64,000 nucleotides of DNA from Thermobrachium celere DSM 8682 (GTDB lineage Bacteria; Bacillota; Clostridia; Clostridiales; Caloramatoraceae). Positions 18,216 through 27,365 of this stretch are shown piece after piece. The translations under genes were made by a program, and so were the position numbers. How positions within the stretch are numbered: position 1 is the stretch's first letter; each line of letters begins with the position of its first letter. The notes below the pieces were generated by a model. It saw only the letters and a list, made by a program, of their open reading frames with translations, did no database searches and was not told the DNA's origin. The DNA lies in contig NZ_HF952018.1 in the NCBI RefSeq assembly GCF_000430995.1, positions 1,020,701 through 1,084,700 on the forward strand. The letters are read 5' to 3'.

Positions 18216-18367
18216 TTTAACCCTCCTTTGTATTTTTTGAATGTTTGTACAATTTTAATAATATAATAACATTACGCTTGATTAAATTCATTTATTTGAG
18301 GGTAAAATGTATCATTTCAAATCTAAATAGCAATATTTTTAATGTATTTTGCATTAATTTTTTATAA

Positions 18368-19132
18368 TTATAAATTATAATAATCTTTTACCAACTTAGC
18401 TTTACTTCTACTAACAGGTATCTCTGACTTTTTATCATCTTTCATAATCAATTTGTATGTACCATTAAACCATGGGTGTATTTCTTTTACTTTATTAGGA
18501 TTTACCAAAAAGCTCCTGTGAGTTCTTAAAAAATCTGTCATCTTCTCAAGTTCATTAAGAGTATAATTTATCTCATATTGATTAGATGAAGTCTTTAAGA
18601 ATGTTTTATCGTTTTCAATAAAAAAATAAAATACTTCATTAATATCTATTAATATTATCTTTCCATTAATTTCACACGGAATAGTTCTTTCTTTTTGCTT
18701 TATAACCTTTTTTAAAATATTTTCTAATTCCAAACTAGAAATTTTATTGTTTCCTCTTTTATATTTAAAAATATCCCTTAATCTATTTATTGTTTCATCA
18801 AATCTTTTTTCATTAATTGGTTTTAAAACATAATCTACTGCTTTAAACTCAAAAGCCTTTACTGCGTACTCATCATACGCAGTTATAAATATAATTTCCG
18901 CTCTATTTTGTTTATTTTTTATAATATTACAAAGTTCTATTCCGCTTCCCCCTGGTATATTTATGTCAAGGAAAGCAACATCAAAATCTAAGTTATTTAT
19001 TTTTTCAACTGCATCCTTCATATTATTTGCACAATCTATTATCTTAAAATCAGGATATTTGGATAAGTAATATTTTATTTCTTCAATTGCAGGCAATTCA
19101 TCCTCTACAATTATACATTTAATTTCATCCAT
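18368..19132 (-). CDS. LytTR-family response regulator
   Basis: A 254-aa two-domain regulator: receiver (residues 1-120, acidic pair E10-D11, phospho-acceptor D56 in FLDINIP, K in VLKPI) and a C-terminal LytTR DNA-binding domain (about 150-250, FLRTHRSFLVNPNKV, PVSRSKAKLVKDYY). It starts 1 nt after the sensor kinase stop. The partner of LytS at 19134. The probable target is cstA, 152 nt downstream. I could not identify a clear LytTR repeat in that 152-bp gap. Confidence 0.93.
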   Translation of the reverse strand: MDEIKCIIVEDELPAIEEIKYYLSKYPDFKIIDCANNMKDAVEKINNLDFDVAFLDINIPGGSGIELCNIIKNKQNRAEIIFITAYDEYAVKAFEFKAVDYVLKPINEKRFDETINRLRDIFKYKRGNNKISSLELENILKKVIKQKERTIPCEINGKIILIDINEVFYFFIENDKTFLKTSSNQYEINYTLNELEKMTDFLRTHRSFLVNPNKVKEIHPWFNGTYKLIMKDDKKSEIPVSRSKAKLVKDYYNL

Positions 19133-19133
19133 T

Positions 19134-20738
19134 TTATCCCTCCAACATAGGTATTTTTATAATTGTTTTTGTGCCTTCTTCTATAGAACTACTTATATCA
19201 AATATGTAATTTTCACCATAATATAAATTCAATCTTTCCTTTATGTTTGTTATACCTATTCCTTCACCCTTTATAAAATTATCTTGTGGATTAAAACCAA
19301 CTCCTGTGTCTTCAATTATAAAAATTAAATATCCTTCTTTATAAGATCCTTTTAAAAAGACACTACCACCAACTGCTTTAGGAGAAATACCATGTTTTAT
19401 TGAATTTTCAACAATTGGCTGTAGCATAAATGATGGTATTTTTTCATCTAAAATTCTATCATCTATCTCATAAAAATAATTCAACCTCTCTCCAAACCTA
19501 GCTTTTTCAATTGATATATAGGAATTGATTAGATCTATTTCATCTCTAACTTTAACAAAGTCCTCATTTCTTTTTAATGTCCCTCTAAAGTAATCAGATA
19601 AATTTAAAATTAGTTCTCTTGCTTTTAATGGATTTGTTCTGCAAAAGGATGCTATTGTATTTAGGGCATTAAACAAAAAATGCGGATGAATTTGTGCTTT
19701 TAAGGCTTTAAGCTCTGCCCTTGATATGTTCTGTGCTATCTTATTTAACCTAAATATTTCAATTTGAGTTGATAAGAGTTCTGCTAACTCATCTAAAAAG
19801 TCTAGATAATATTTATCAACACTATAATTATTCTTTATACTTAAACCAATAAGACCTACATTTGTACTATTGAATTTTAAATTTTTAATGTAAAAATAAG
19901 CTCCTTGATGCTCAATCATTTCTGAATTATTACTATCGTTAAACTTCTTTATAACTTCTTTAATAAATAACTCATCATAACAAGTTGTATATAAAACATC
20001 ATTATTATCGCAAATAAAAACACATTTTGATCCTGTTTCGTTAGAAATTATTTCACAAATTTCTCTTGCAGTTTCTCTATTAAAACCTAATTTTATATAA
20101 AGGGATGTTTGTTTTGCAATACTTAAAGCCTTATAAGCATTAAATGCCGCAACTTTATTAAAGTCTTCCTTAACATTATTTAAAATATTTATAAATAGAG
20201 CCACACCTAATGAATTAATTATAATCATTGGTAGGCCAATGTTTTTTTCAAGTTCTAATGCTGCACTATAAGGTTTTGCCATAAGTAATACAATTACTAC
20301 TTGTATAACTTCAGCTAAAATGCCAACAAAAAAACTAATTAATACCTTATGCTTAGTTTTAATTAGTGCTGACTTTAAAAAACCTCCTGTTAATCCCTCT
20401 GCAACTGTTGAAAAGGCACAAGCTAAAGCAGTAAAACCACCTAAAGTATATCTATGTAATCCTGCTATCAAACCAACTATAGCTCCAATTAGAGGACCTC
20501 CTATAAGTCCAGCTACAATAGCGCCTATTGGTCTTATATTTGCAATGGCTCCACCTTGAACTTTTATTCCAAGATACGTACCTAATATTGATAAAAATGA
20601 AAAAAATACAACCAATATTAATTTGTCTTCATTAGTAAATTTTTTTGTGAACATCCTTTTAAAAAATATAGTTTGTGAAAATATGTAGGCTGCCAAACCT
20701 ATAATAGACATACGTTCTAACAATTGTAAATACAGCAT
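19134..20738 (-). CDS. LytS-family sensor histidine kinase (5TMR-LYT, GAF, HisKA_7TM-type)
   Basis: A 534-aa membrane sensor. Residues 1-190 hold about six helices of the 5TMR_LYT type (GGAIANIRPIGAIVAGLIGG). A GAF-like region spans about 215-335. The kinase core has QIHPHFLFNALN (phosphorylated His), an N-box (ENSIKHGI) and GEGIGITNIKERL. Members include LytS and E. coli BtsS/YpdA, which respond to extracellular pyruvate. It lies 12 nt after rluB and 1 nt before its regulator. Confidence 0.93.
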   Translation of the reverse strand: MLYLQLLERMSIIGLAAYIFSQTIFFKRMFTKKFTNEDKLILVVFFSFLSILGTYLGIKVQGGAIANIRPIGAIVAGLIGGPLIGAIVGLIAGLHRYTLGGFTALACAFSTVAEGLTGGFLKSALIKTKHKVLISFFVGILAEVIQVVIVLLMAKPYSAALELEKNIGLPMIIINSLGVALFINILNNVKEDFNKVAAFNAYKALSIAKQTSLYIKLGFNRETAREICEIISNETGSKCVFICDNNDVLYTTCYDELFIKEVIKKFNDSNNSEMIEHQGAYFYIKNLKFNSTNVGLIGLSIKNNYSVDKYYLDFLDELAELLSTQIEIFRLNKIAQNISRAELKALKAQIHPHFLFNALNTIASFCRTNPLKARELILNLSDYFRGTLKRNEDFVKVRDEIDLINSYISIEKARFGERLNYFYEIDDRILDEKIPSFMLQPIVENSIKHGISPKAVGGSVFLKGSYKEGYLIFIIEDTGVGFNPQDNFIKGEGIGITNIKERLNLYYGENYIFDISSSIEEGTKTIIKIPMLEG

Positions 20739-20750
20739 AGTATCCCCTCA

Positions 20751-21458
20751 CTACAATGACTTCAAATACTCAATTTCATTTTGATTTAAATATCTCCATT
20801 CTCCCTCTTTTAAATTTCCTAGTTCTATTTCACCAATTTTAATCCTTTTTAATTTGATCACCTTATGTCCAATTGCATCACACATTTTTCTTACCTGTCT
20901 GTTTCTTCCTTCATGTATTATAACTTCAATTACACTAGTTCTTCCTAAATTCTTTAAAATCTTAATATCAGCTGGTGCTGTAACATAATCTTCTATTTTT
21001 AGCCCTCTTTTAAATTTATCCATTTCTTGTTTTGTTGGAACACCTAAAACCTCTGCAACATAAACTTTGTTAACTTCTTTAGATGGATGCATAAGTTTAT
21101 TTGCAACTTCACCATCATTTGTTAAAATTATTAAACCTGAGGTATCATAATCTAACCTTCCTACAGGGAAAATCCTTTCTTTAACATTTACTAAATCTAA
21201 AACTGTTCTTCTTCCAAACTGATCTTTAGCAGATGTTATGACGCCAGTTGGTTTGTTAAGCATTATGTATACTCTTTTTTCCTCTGGTTTAACCTTTTTC
21301 CCTTCGACTTCTACAGTGTCTTTTTCTGGATCTATTAATATTATTTCTTTTATTACGCTTCCATTAACCTTAACTTTTCCACTTAAAACCAATTCCTCTG
21401 CTTTTCTTCTAGAGGCAACTCCACACCTTGCTAAATACTTTTGAATTCTTTCCTTCAT
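20751..21458 (-). CDS. rluB: 23S rRNA pseudouridine synthase, RluB/RsuA family
   Basis: Isomerises a uridine in 23S rRNA (RluB: U2605 in E. coli). A 235-aa protein with an N-terminal S4 RNA-binding domain (RIQKYLARCGVASRRKAEEL, residues 4-60), then the catalytic domain with GRLDYDTSGLIILTNDG (catalytic Asp) and HEGRNRQVRKMCDAIGH. RsuA/RluB/RluE/RluF share this architecture; RluB is the usual Firmicute member. Ribosome binding site GGGAG. First gene before the lytS-lytTR pair. Confidence 0.9.
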   Translation of the reverse strand: MKERIQKYLARCGVASRRKAEELVLSGKVKVNGSVIKEIILIDPEKDTVEVEGKKVKPEEKRVYIMLNKPTGVITSAKDQFGRRTVLDLVNVKERIFPVGRLDYDTSGLIILTNDGEVANKLMHPSKEVNKVYVAEVLGVPTKQEMDKFKRGLKIEDYVTAPADIKILKNLGRTSVIEVIIHEGRNRQVRKMCDAIGHKVIKLKRIKIGEIELGNLKEGEWRYLNQNEIEYLKSL

Positions 21459-21593
21459 CTTTCCACTCCCTTCTTGTATTTAATTATAAACTCAAAATTT
21501 AATTTAAACAACAATATAAAAATATACTCATCAACAACAAACTAAGTAACATAAATATATACTAAATAAAAACTGTAATTGTTTTTATTTTAA

Positions 21594-21602
21594 TGTTATA
21601 AT
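21594..21602 (+). promoter_or_regulatory. Extended -10 promoter of the exonuclease gene
   Basis: TGTTATAAT (TGnTATAAT) lies 32 bp upstream of the ATG. The -35 region (TGTAAT at 21574-21579) is poor, as expected for an extended -10 promoter. Confidence 0.5.
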
Positions 21603-21633
21603 AACAATTAGTCTAATAAAAGGAGCTGAAAAA

Positions 21634-22194
21634 ATGTCAATAAAGAAGATTCAATATACTAATACAATATATAGAACATTTGTTGCACTTGACTTTGAAA
21701 CAACAGGATTAAAACCAGATAAAGACAAAATAATAGAAATTGCTGCCATTAAATTCATTGACAATAATATCGTAGATAAGTTTCATTCATTAGTTAATCC
21801 ACAAATTGAAATACCAGAGTTTATAACTTCAATAAATGGTATTACCAATGAAATGGTTAAAAATAAACCAACAATTGATTTATTAATACCTAAGCTTTTA
21901 AACTTTATTGGGGATCTTCCTATTGTTGCCCATAATGCTGGGTTTGATGGCAAATTTTTAAAATATGCTGTCTACAACCTTTATGGTAAAGATATAATAA
22001 CAAACTTATTTATTGACACAGTTAAAATTGCAAAACAAATATACCCTTATCTTCCAAACCATAAATTAGAAACAATAAAAAATCATTATAAATTAAATCT
22101 TATAAGCCATAGAGCTTTAGATGATACAATAGTCGCAGCCAACATATATATAGATTATTGTAATATGATGAAAAACAATTCATGCATAAAATAA
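21634..22194 (+). CDS. DEDDh 3'-5' exonuclease (DnaQ/epsilon-like)
   Basis: A 186-aa stand-alone exonuclease domain. The three Exo motifs are visible: ALDFETTGL (Exo I), VAHNAGFDGKFL (Exo II) and SHRALDDT (Exo III, HxxxxD). It resembles the epsilon proofreading subunit and oligoribonuclease-type enzymes; with no extra domains its exact role (DNA repair or RNA end trimming) cannot be fixed. Single plus-strand gene with its own extended -10 promoter. Confidence 0.88.
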   Translation: MSIKKIQYTNTIYRTFVALDFETTGLKPDKDKIIEIAAIKFIDNNIVDKFHSLVNPQIEIPEFITSINGITNEMVKNKPTIDLLIPKLLNFIGDLPIVAHNAGFDGKFLKYAVYNLYGKDIITNLFIDTVKIAKQIYPYLPNHKLETIKNHYKLNLISHRALDDTIVAANIYIDYCNMMKNNSCIK

Positions 22195-22246
22195 AAAAAG
22201 CCCCATGTAAGAAGTTTATAAAAACAATTAAACATTGCATGGGGCT
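22192..22246 (-). terminator. Terminator of the redox two-gene operon
   Basis: AGCCCCATG / CATGGGGCT arms with a 30-nt loop that can itself form a small GTTTA/TAAAC stem, then TTTTTTT on the minus strand. Its T run ends at the stop codon of the convergent exonuclease gene. Confidence 0.7.
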
Positions 22247-22289
22247 AAAATATGCACTTAATTATTGTCACTTATTAAAATTTATAAAT

Positions 22290-23567
22290 TCAAATTAATT
22301 TTTCTTTAAACATGTCATTTAATAATAGTTTTCTTACTCTTCTTTTGATTTCATCTACATCTACAGTATATAGGTTCAAAGACTTCATTCTTTCAAAATA
22401 CTCTGCTCCTGCAAAGGTATATCTTTTTCTTAAGCCGTCCTTCTTCTTTTTACTTTCATTTTCAAATTTAATTATATCTCCTACTGCCAATGAAGAAGGT
22501 AATTCGATACATTTTAAACCTATTACATGCCTTACTGCATTATAGCCTGCTAATGTTCCTGTTACTATAGCTTCTGTATGTCCTACAAATAGGCCACTCT
22601 TTTCTCCTCCGACAAATAAATTATCTAGTCCTATTACTTTCATTGTATCATCCCTTGGAGCCATTGATAAATATCTTATTGAATTAGCTTTTCCACCAGC
22701 ATATGGATCAATAAACCTAGCGTTTTCAAAACCCTTTATTTTTCTAAGTTTTTCAAGTGGATAATAACTTGTCATAAGCTTAGCATGTCCTGTATCCAAT
22801 AGTATTATTTTTTCTGCAAATTCCTTTAGTGCATACTGCTGACAAACCTTCATTTTTAGTTTTTCAGTATTTATATCTTCTTTAGGTACATCTATTATAT
22901 AAACTCCTTTTGAATCAAGTTCATTCCTAATGTCTTCAGATAAAGATGATTTATCTAACTTACAAGAACCGCTCATGGCTCCAAATACTCCATCATCTCT
23001 CATCCCTAGTATGTCCTCAATACCTGCTCTTTGACTTATACTTATTCTTGGACCATATGCAGGGCATCTTAATATACACATTGAACAGCCCTTTCCATAT
23101 CTAATACAGTTACCCATAGGTCCAGTTGATCCTGTTGTTTCAATATAAACGTCTCCTTCAACTTTATCTCCATTGTGAAGATAAATTGCATTAATATGAT
23201 TATTATCCACATCAACATCAACAGCTCTTGTCTCAAATAAAATTTTTATACCCATATCTAATAAAAATCTTCTTACATTTGCTTCTATTATTGTTACATC
23301 ATAAAGGTATGCATGTTTATGACCAGGAAACTCAACATTTCTATGTCTTGTACATTTATCAATTATTCTAAACAAATCGTCTGCCCCAAGTTCAATAAGT
23401 TCTTCTGCAGCAGTAAACCTTCCATTATTTCTCATTATTCCACCAACATTACCTAAACCTAGTAACATGTCTGTTCTTTCAATTAAGACAACATCAGCAC
23501 CACATTTTTTTGCTTGTATAGCTGCTGCACATCCTGCCCATCCACCGCCAATTACAACAACTTTCAT
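22290..23567 (-). CDS. FAD-dependent oxidoreductase with a Cys4 motif, function unknown
   Basis: A 425-aa flavoprotein. The dinucleotide-binding motif VVVIGGGWAGCAAAIQA opens the protein, and a C-terminal FAD segment LDNLFVGGEKSGLFVGHTEA resembles the GidA/TrmFO and fumarate-reductase superfamilies. C154, C161, C164 and C168 (Cx6CxxCxxxCP) could hold an iron-sulfur cluster or a redox disulfide. Its ATG overlaps the upstream gene's stop by 4 bp, so the two proteins are probably made together and act as one enzyme: a substrate flavoprotein with its electron-input partner. Substrate unknown. Confidence 0.85.
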   Translation of the reverse strand: MKVVVIGGGWAGCAAAIQAKKCGADVVLIERTDMLLGLGNVGGIMRNNGRFTAAEELIELGADDLFRIIDKCTRHRNVEFPGHKHAYLYDVTIIEANVRRFLLDMGIKILFETRAVDVDVDNNHINAIYLHNGDKVEGDVYIETTGSTGPMGNCIRYGKGCSMCILRCPAYGPRISISQRAGIEDILGMRDDGVFGAMSGSCKLDKSSLSEDIRNELDSKGVYIIDVPKEDINTEKLKMKVCQQYALKEFAEKIILLDTGHAKLMTSYYPLEKLRKIKGFENARFIDPYAGGKANSIRYLSMAPRDDTMKVIGLDNLFVGGEKSGLFVGHTEAIVTGTLAGYNAVRHVIGLKCIELPSSLAVGDIIKFENESKKKKDGLRKRYTFAGAEYFERMKSLNLYTVDVDEIKRRVRKLLLNDMFKEKLI

Positions 23568-24553
23568 TCTAAATCATCCTCCACTAAATAATACTCTAGG
23601 GGATTATACTGTTGCTTACATGAGCGAATGTATTTTCCAGATAACTCTATTTGACAGCTACCACATATTCCTTCTCCACAGCACATTATACTGTTATTAA
23701 CACTTGCAAAGTACATATCTTTCTTAATTCGATAAATGTAATTTATTATTTTTCTATTAAACTCATCATCACCTGCAACTAAAATAACTTGGATATCCTT
23801 TGTAGCTAATAATTCGTTAATTCTTAACTTAAATGCTTCTGTAATCTTTTTGCTTTTATAATCAATTATACTTAAATTCTCAACTTCTGCTTTGTATTTA
23901 AGATAGTATTCTGTGCATGCATTTTGAATGCTTTTACCAGGATCTAGCATTACATACACATTATTATTATTTATATTTAACTTTCTTGATCCTAAAACTC
24001 CTGGTGCTGCAGCTACACCTCTACCAATTATTAAAACATCCTTGTTTATTAAATTTCTTAGAAATCTTTGTCCTTGAATTCCATTCCAATAGGGACCTTT
24101 AACCATAATCTTATCATTACATTCTATTATATCTTTTGTTTTTACTCCATGAACTTTAATCAAAATTTTAATTGTTAATTTGTCATAGTCAACATCCATG
24201 ATAGATAATGGTGTACTAAAATAATCTGGTGCGTTTGGCTTTTTTAAAAATACATAGGCACCATAATTATCTAATTCCCTTAATAAGTAGTTTGTAACTT
24301 TTATCTCATATAAATATAGATCATCTCTTATTTTATCTATTTTCGTTATATCAAATTTTCTATACTGTCTTGGCTTTTTAGCTTTATTTCCATTGTTTAA
24401 TAATTCATGGTATATACATGTACCCTTCCAGTATAAACAATCGCAAAACACTTTATTTTGAAGTTGGCTACATATAATACATTGACCTTTTTCAGCAAGA
24501 TGACATGGACAATATTCTGAACCTGCATCAATACATTCAACAAATTTATACAC
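23564..24553 (-). CDS. Cys-rich, PyrK-like ferredoxin-NAD(P)+ reductase-type protein
   Basis: A 329-aa predicted electron-transfer protein. The first 47 residues carry eight cysteines (CPCHLAEKGQCIICS, then CDC and C), enough for one or two metal or iron-sulfur centres. The middle is a ferredoxin-reductase-like FAD/NAD domain (VKGPYWNG, DVLIIGRGVAAAPGV). The C-terminus has CGEGICGSC plus a later Cys, the [2Fe-2S] pattern of PyrK, the dihydroorotate dehydrogenase electron-transfer subunit. Start: GTG at 24553, 5 nt after a run of seven G; TTG at 24556 is possible. Not next to pyrD, so it is not a normal PyrK. Coupled to the FAD oxidoreductase. Confidence 0.82.
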   Translation of the reverse strand: MYKFVECIDAGSEYCPCHLAEKGQCIICSQLQNKVFCDCLYWKGTCIYHELLNNGNKAKKPRQYRKFDITKIDKIRDDLYLYEIKVTNYLLRELDNYGAYVFLKKPNAPDYFSTPLSIMDVDYDKLTIKILIKVHGVKTKDIIECNDKIMVKGPYWNGIQGQRFLRNLINKDVLIIGRGVAAAPGVLGSRKLNINNNNVYVMLDPGKSIQNACTEYYLKYKAEVENLSIIDYKSKKITEAFKLRINELLATKDIQVILVAGDDEFNRKIINYIYRIKKDMYFASVNNSIMCCGEGICGSCQIELSGKYIRSCKQQYNPLEYYLVEDDLE

Positions 24554-24604
24554 CAAAACCCCCCCTTCTTTTATAGATTATTCACATCTATATAAAATGG
24601 TTAC

Positions 24605-24634
24605 AAAAAAGGGCTGTTAATTTAACAGCCCTTT
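24605..24634 (-). terminator. Intrinsic terminator of dacF
   Basis: AAAGGGCTGTTA / TAACAGCCCTTT, with a run of T on the minus strand. The right arm reaches into the stop codon. Confidence 0.85.
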
Positions 24635-25763
24635 AGTCTAGTGAAAAACTTCTAAATGTTTCTCTTATTGTATTTATTAAATTTTTTCTATCTACATCTC
24701 TATCACTTATAACAGGATATTTAGCAATAATATTACCATCATAAAATACTGCTAAATTTCCTAAAATATCTCCTCTTCTAATTGGTGAAAATACTACTGA
24801 TGGTACAAACACTTCTGTTCTTATATACTGCATTTCTTCATCTCTTAATGGTACATAAATGTCTTCTTCAGTTTCAGCAATAACATATTTGCTTTTACCA
24901 CCAAAAACTCTTAAGCTTTTTACCTGTTCACCCTTACTGTATACTTTAATAAATTTATAATTATGCTTTGCATACTTAACAAGCTCTTCAGCATCCCTCC
25001 ATCTATCAGCACTATTTAATACTACACATATAAATCTACCATATTCATGTTTAACTGAAGCAACTAAACATCTTCCTGCTCCACCTGTATAACCTGTCTT
25101 AACACCATCAGCATTTTCAACTCGGTATAAAAATTTATTGATATTACTATAACTTCTATTAAATTTTCCACTTACACCACTTGAAATTTCCCTTGTTGAT
25201 ACAATCTTGTTAAAAACCTCGTTTTTCATTGCATATGCAGTTATTTTGGCAAGATCCTCTGCAGTAGTATAATGACCATCTGCATCAAGCCCATGTGGAG
25301 TTTTAAATGATGTATTATAGGCTCCTATCTCAATAGCTTTTTCATTCATCATTTCAATAAATCTATCTACACTTCCACCAATATGTTCAGCTATTGCAAT
25401 GGCTGCGTCATTTCCAGACCTAAGCATTAGACCATATAACAACTCCTCTAATGTTAACTTTTCTCCTTCTTTCAAACCCGCACTTGATCCTCCAACAGCT
25501 GCCGCCCTCTTGCTTACAATTACCATATCATTTAAATTACCCTTTTCTAAAGCTATAATAGTTGTCATAATTTTAGTTGTACTAGCCATTGGAAGCTTTA
25601 TATCACTATTTTTACTATACAAAATTCTACCAGAATACTGATCTATAACAATTGCTGAATACGATTGGAGCTGTATTTTTTTTATTTGATCTTTTTTATC
25701 TAGTTTAAAGCTAGTTCCAAGCATTAAAATTATAAATAAAACTGTTAGCATATACTTTTTCAT
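24633..25763 (-). CDS. dacF: D-alanyl-D-alanine carboxypeptidase (DacF/PBP5 type)
   Basis: Trims the terminal D-Ala of peptidoglycan stem peptides outside the cell. A 376-aa protein with an N-terminal signal/anchor helix (residues 4-18), the serine S61TTK, SGN in LRSGNDAAIAIAE and KTG in DGVKTGYTGGAG, followed by a beta-rich C-terminal domain. It lies 38 nt after ytfJ in the order DUF2953-ytfJ-dac, a combination seen in other sporeformers, so a sporulation role (cortex peptidoglycan) is plausible. A second paralogue is at 29881. Confidence 0.92.
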   Translation of the reverse strand: MKKYMLTVLFIILMLGTSFKLDKKDQIKKIQLQSYSAIVIDQYSGRILYSKNSDIKLPMASTTKIMTTIIALEKGNLNDMVIVSKRAAAVGGSSAGLKEGEKLTLEELLYGLMLRSGNDAAIAIAEHIGGSVDRFIEMMNEKAIEIGAYNTSFKTPHGLDADGHYTTAEDLAKITAYAMKNEVFNKIVSTREISSGVSGKFNRSYSNINKFLYRVENADGVKTGYTGGAGRCLVASVKHEYGRFICVVLNSADRWRDAEELVKYAKHNYKFIKVYSKGEQVKSLRVFGGKSKYVIAETEEDIYVPLRDEEMQYIRTEVFVPSVVFSPIRRGDILGNLAVFYDGNIIAKYPVISDRDVDRKNLINTIRETFRSFSLD

Positions 25764-25801
25764 TTTAACTCAGCTCCTCAAATAAACAAACATCTATACT
25801 G

Positions 25802-26215
25802 TTATGATGGATTAATTGTAATATCCTTTTCATCATTTTCTTTTTTCTTTTTATAGCTTTTTATTGCATCCTTTAAAAGTTCTGGTATATTATCTAAAAA
25901 TCTCTCTATGTAATTCATTTCGGTAACAGGCAGCAACCTCACATCTTCACCTACAACTAAAAAAGCAATTGGTTGAACAGATACACCTGCTCCACTTCCA
26001 CCACCAAATGGATAGTCGTTTATATTCTGTTGAGAATTTGCCTTATTAAATTCACTTCCTCCAGATACAAATCCCATAGATACCTTTGAAATTGGAATAA
26101 TAACTTTACCATCTTTTGTTTCAACTGGTTGACCTACAATTGTGTTGACATCAATCATTTTTTTCAAATTATCCATTGTTGTTCTCATTAATGATTCTAT
26201 TGGATGTTCTGACAT
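25802..26215 (-). CDS. ytfJ: YtfJ/GerW-family sporulation protein
   Basis: A 137-aa protein starting MSEHPIESLMRTTMDNLKKM, with IGxPV-like NTIVGQPVETKDG, the conserved KVSMGFVSGGSEF, a glycine-rich FGGGSGAGVSVQP and FLVVGEDVRLLPV. This is the GerW family; the Bacillus member is needed for normal spore germination. Its first 47 bp overlap the end of the upstream DUF2953 gene in another frame, with a GGGGAGTG site inside that gene, so translation is coupled. Confidence 0.92.
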   Translation of the reverse strand: MSEHPIESLMRTTMDNLKKMIDVNTIVGQPVETKDGKVIIPISKVSMGFVSGGSEFNKANSQQNINDYPFGGGSGAGVSVQPIAFLVVGEDVRLLPVTEMNYIERFLDNIPELLKDAIKSYKKKKENDEKDITINPS

Positions 26216-26738
26216 TTATAACACTCCCCTTTTTTATTTTTATATATGTACTTGAAATCTTAACTAAAAATAATATAGTTAATAATAAGTTAATAGATAA
26301 AGTTAGTCTTAAATATAAACTAGTTTTTGTTTTATTAAAGTCACAACTAATATCAATTTTCGGATATACCTTGTATTTGTTCGATAATGCAGATATTAAA
26401 CTATATATAATTGTATTAGCAAATCCATATAACATTGCTGTATTAAAAGCATCGTTACTTGCAATATTTAGACTTAATTCAACATCGAATTTTATTCTTT
26501 TTATAATAAATTGTAAATTTTCTAATATTAAATTTTTATTTTTTAAAAGTGCACTTGCATCCAATTTATTTTTTTTATTTTTTCTATCCTTTACTTTATT
26601 AGTTTTATTCTTTTTATTTAAATTTATAACCCAATATTTAAAAAGTATAATTTTCAATGTTTGTTTTTCATAAATAAATGAAATTTTAATAGGTAATAAT
26701 AGGATTAAAATTAATAGCAAAATAACAATATATATCAT
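26169..26738 (-). CDS. DUF2953 family membrane-anchored protein (YtfI-like)
   Basis: A 189-aa protein with an N-terminal membrane helix (MIYIVILLLILILLLPIKI) followed by a lysine-rich segment (residues 40-65) and a mixed beta/helical region ending in a second hydrophobic stretch (LTLSINLLLTILFLV). Position directly before ytfJ and composition fit the DUF2953/YtfI family of sporulation-associated proteins; no enzymatic motif. Very AT-rich. Overlaps ytfJ by 47 bp. Family assignment rests partly on gene order. Confidence 0.75.
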   Translation of the reverse strand: MIYIVILLLILILLLPIKISFIYEKQTLKIILFKYWVINLNKKNKTNKVKDRKNKKNKLDASALLKNKNLILENLQFIIKRIKFDVELSLNIASNDAFNTAMLYGFANTIIYSLISALSNKYKVYPKIDISCDFNKTKTSLYLRLTLSINLLLTILFLVKISSTYIKIKKGSVINVRTSNRIINENNNG

Positions 26739-26765
26739 ATAGTACCACCTTAAACTATAAATAAC

Positions 26766-26805
26766 AAAAATGAGGAAGAATAACTTATTATATTATTCTT
26801 CCTCA
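26766..26805 (-). terminator. Intrinsic terminator of the cca-scpB operon
   Basis: TGAGGAAGAATAA / TTATTCTTCCTCA (arms 26771-26783 and 26793-26805) followed by TTTTT on the minus strand. The first arm is made of the last codons and stop of scpB. Confidence 0.8.
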
Positions 26806-27365
26806 TTTTCCAGATTTAATTCAATTAATTCTGGCAGTTCATTAATATTTTTAAATCCAAAATACTTTAAAAATTCATCTGTTGTACAATATAAAATAGG
26901 TCTACCAGTAGTCTCCAATCGACCACTTTCTTTTATAAGTCCACGTTCTAGTAAAGTATTAATAGCTCTATCGCTTCTTACACCTCTAATTTCATCGATT
27001 TCAACCTTGGTTATAGGTTGTTTATATGCTATTATTGCTAATGTTTCAATTGCCGCTTGTGATAGGTTTTGTTTTGACTCAGGCTTTATTATTTTTTTGA
27101 TATAGGATGAATATTCTGGTTTAGTTGCTAATTGTACTTTATTATTATATTCTACTAAGATTAATCCTCTATTTTCCTTTTCATAGTCTTCTGATAAATC
27201 CTTAAGAATTTTTTTTAATTCTTTTACATCAATTTCTACTATATTTGCCAATTCTTTGATTTCAATACCATCACCAACTACAAAAAGAACAGACTCAATA
27301 ATACCTTTTATTCTATCTGTATTTTCTGAAAGGCCTAAATCTCTCAAAAAATCTACATCTGCCAT
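26793..27365 (-). CDS. scpB: Segregation and condensation protein ScpB
   Basis: Winged-helix partner of ScpA in the SMC condensin complex that organises the chromosome at the origin. A 190-aa protein with IIESVLFVVGDGIEI, LAIIAYKQPITKVEIDEIRGV (first winged helix) and LIKESGRLETTGRPILYCTT (second). It overlaps scpA by 13 bp and uses a ribosome binding site in it. Confidence 0.96.
   Translation of the reverse strand: MADVDFLRDLGLSENTDRIKGIIESVLFVVGDGIEIKELANIVEIDVKELKKILKDLSEDYEKENRGLILVEYNNKVQLATKPEYSSYIKKIIKPESKQNLSQAAIETLAIIAYKQPITKVEIDEIRGVRSDRAINTLLERGLIKESGRLETTGRPILYCTTDEFLKYFGFKNINELPELIELNLENEEE

Noticed and set aside
18216..18367. LytTR-type operator in the cstA leader
   Set aside because: I looked for paired LytTR/BtsR-like repeats; only partial ACCCTCA-like matches in AT-rich DNA were seen, not enough to annotate.
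26176..26673. 165-codon plus-strand hydrophobic frame opposite DUF2953
   Set aside because: Low-complexity AT-rich shadow; the minus-strand gene has proper start signals and synteny.
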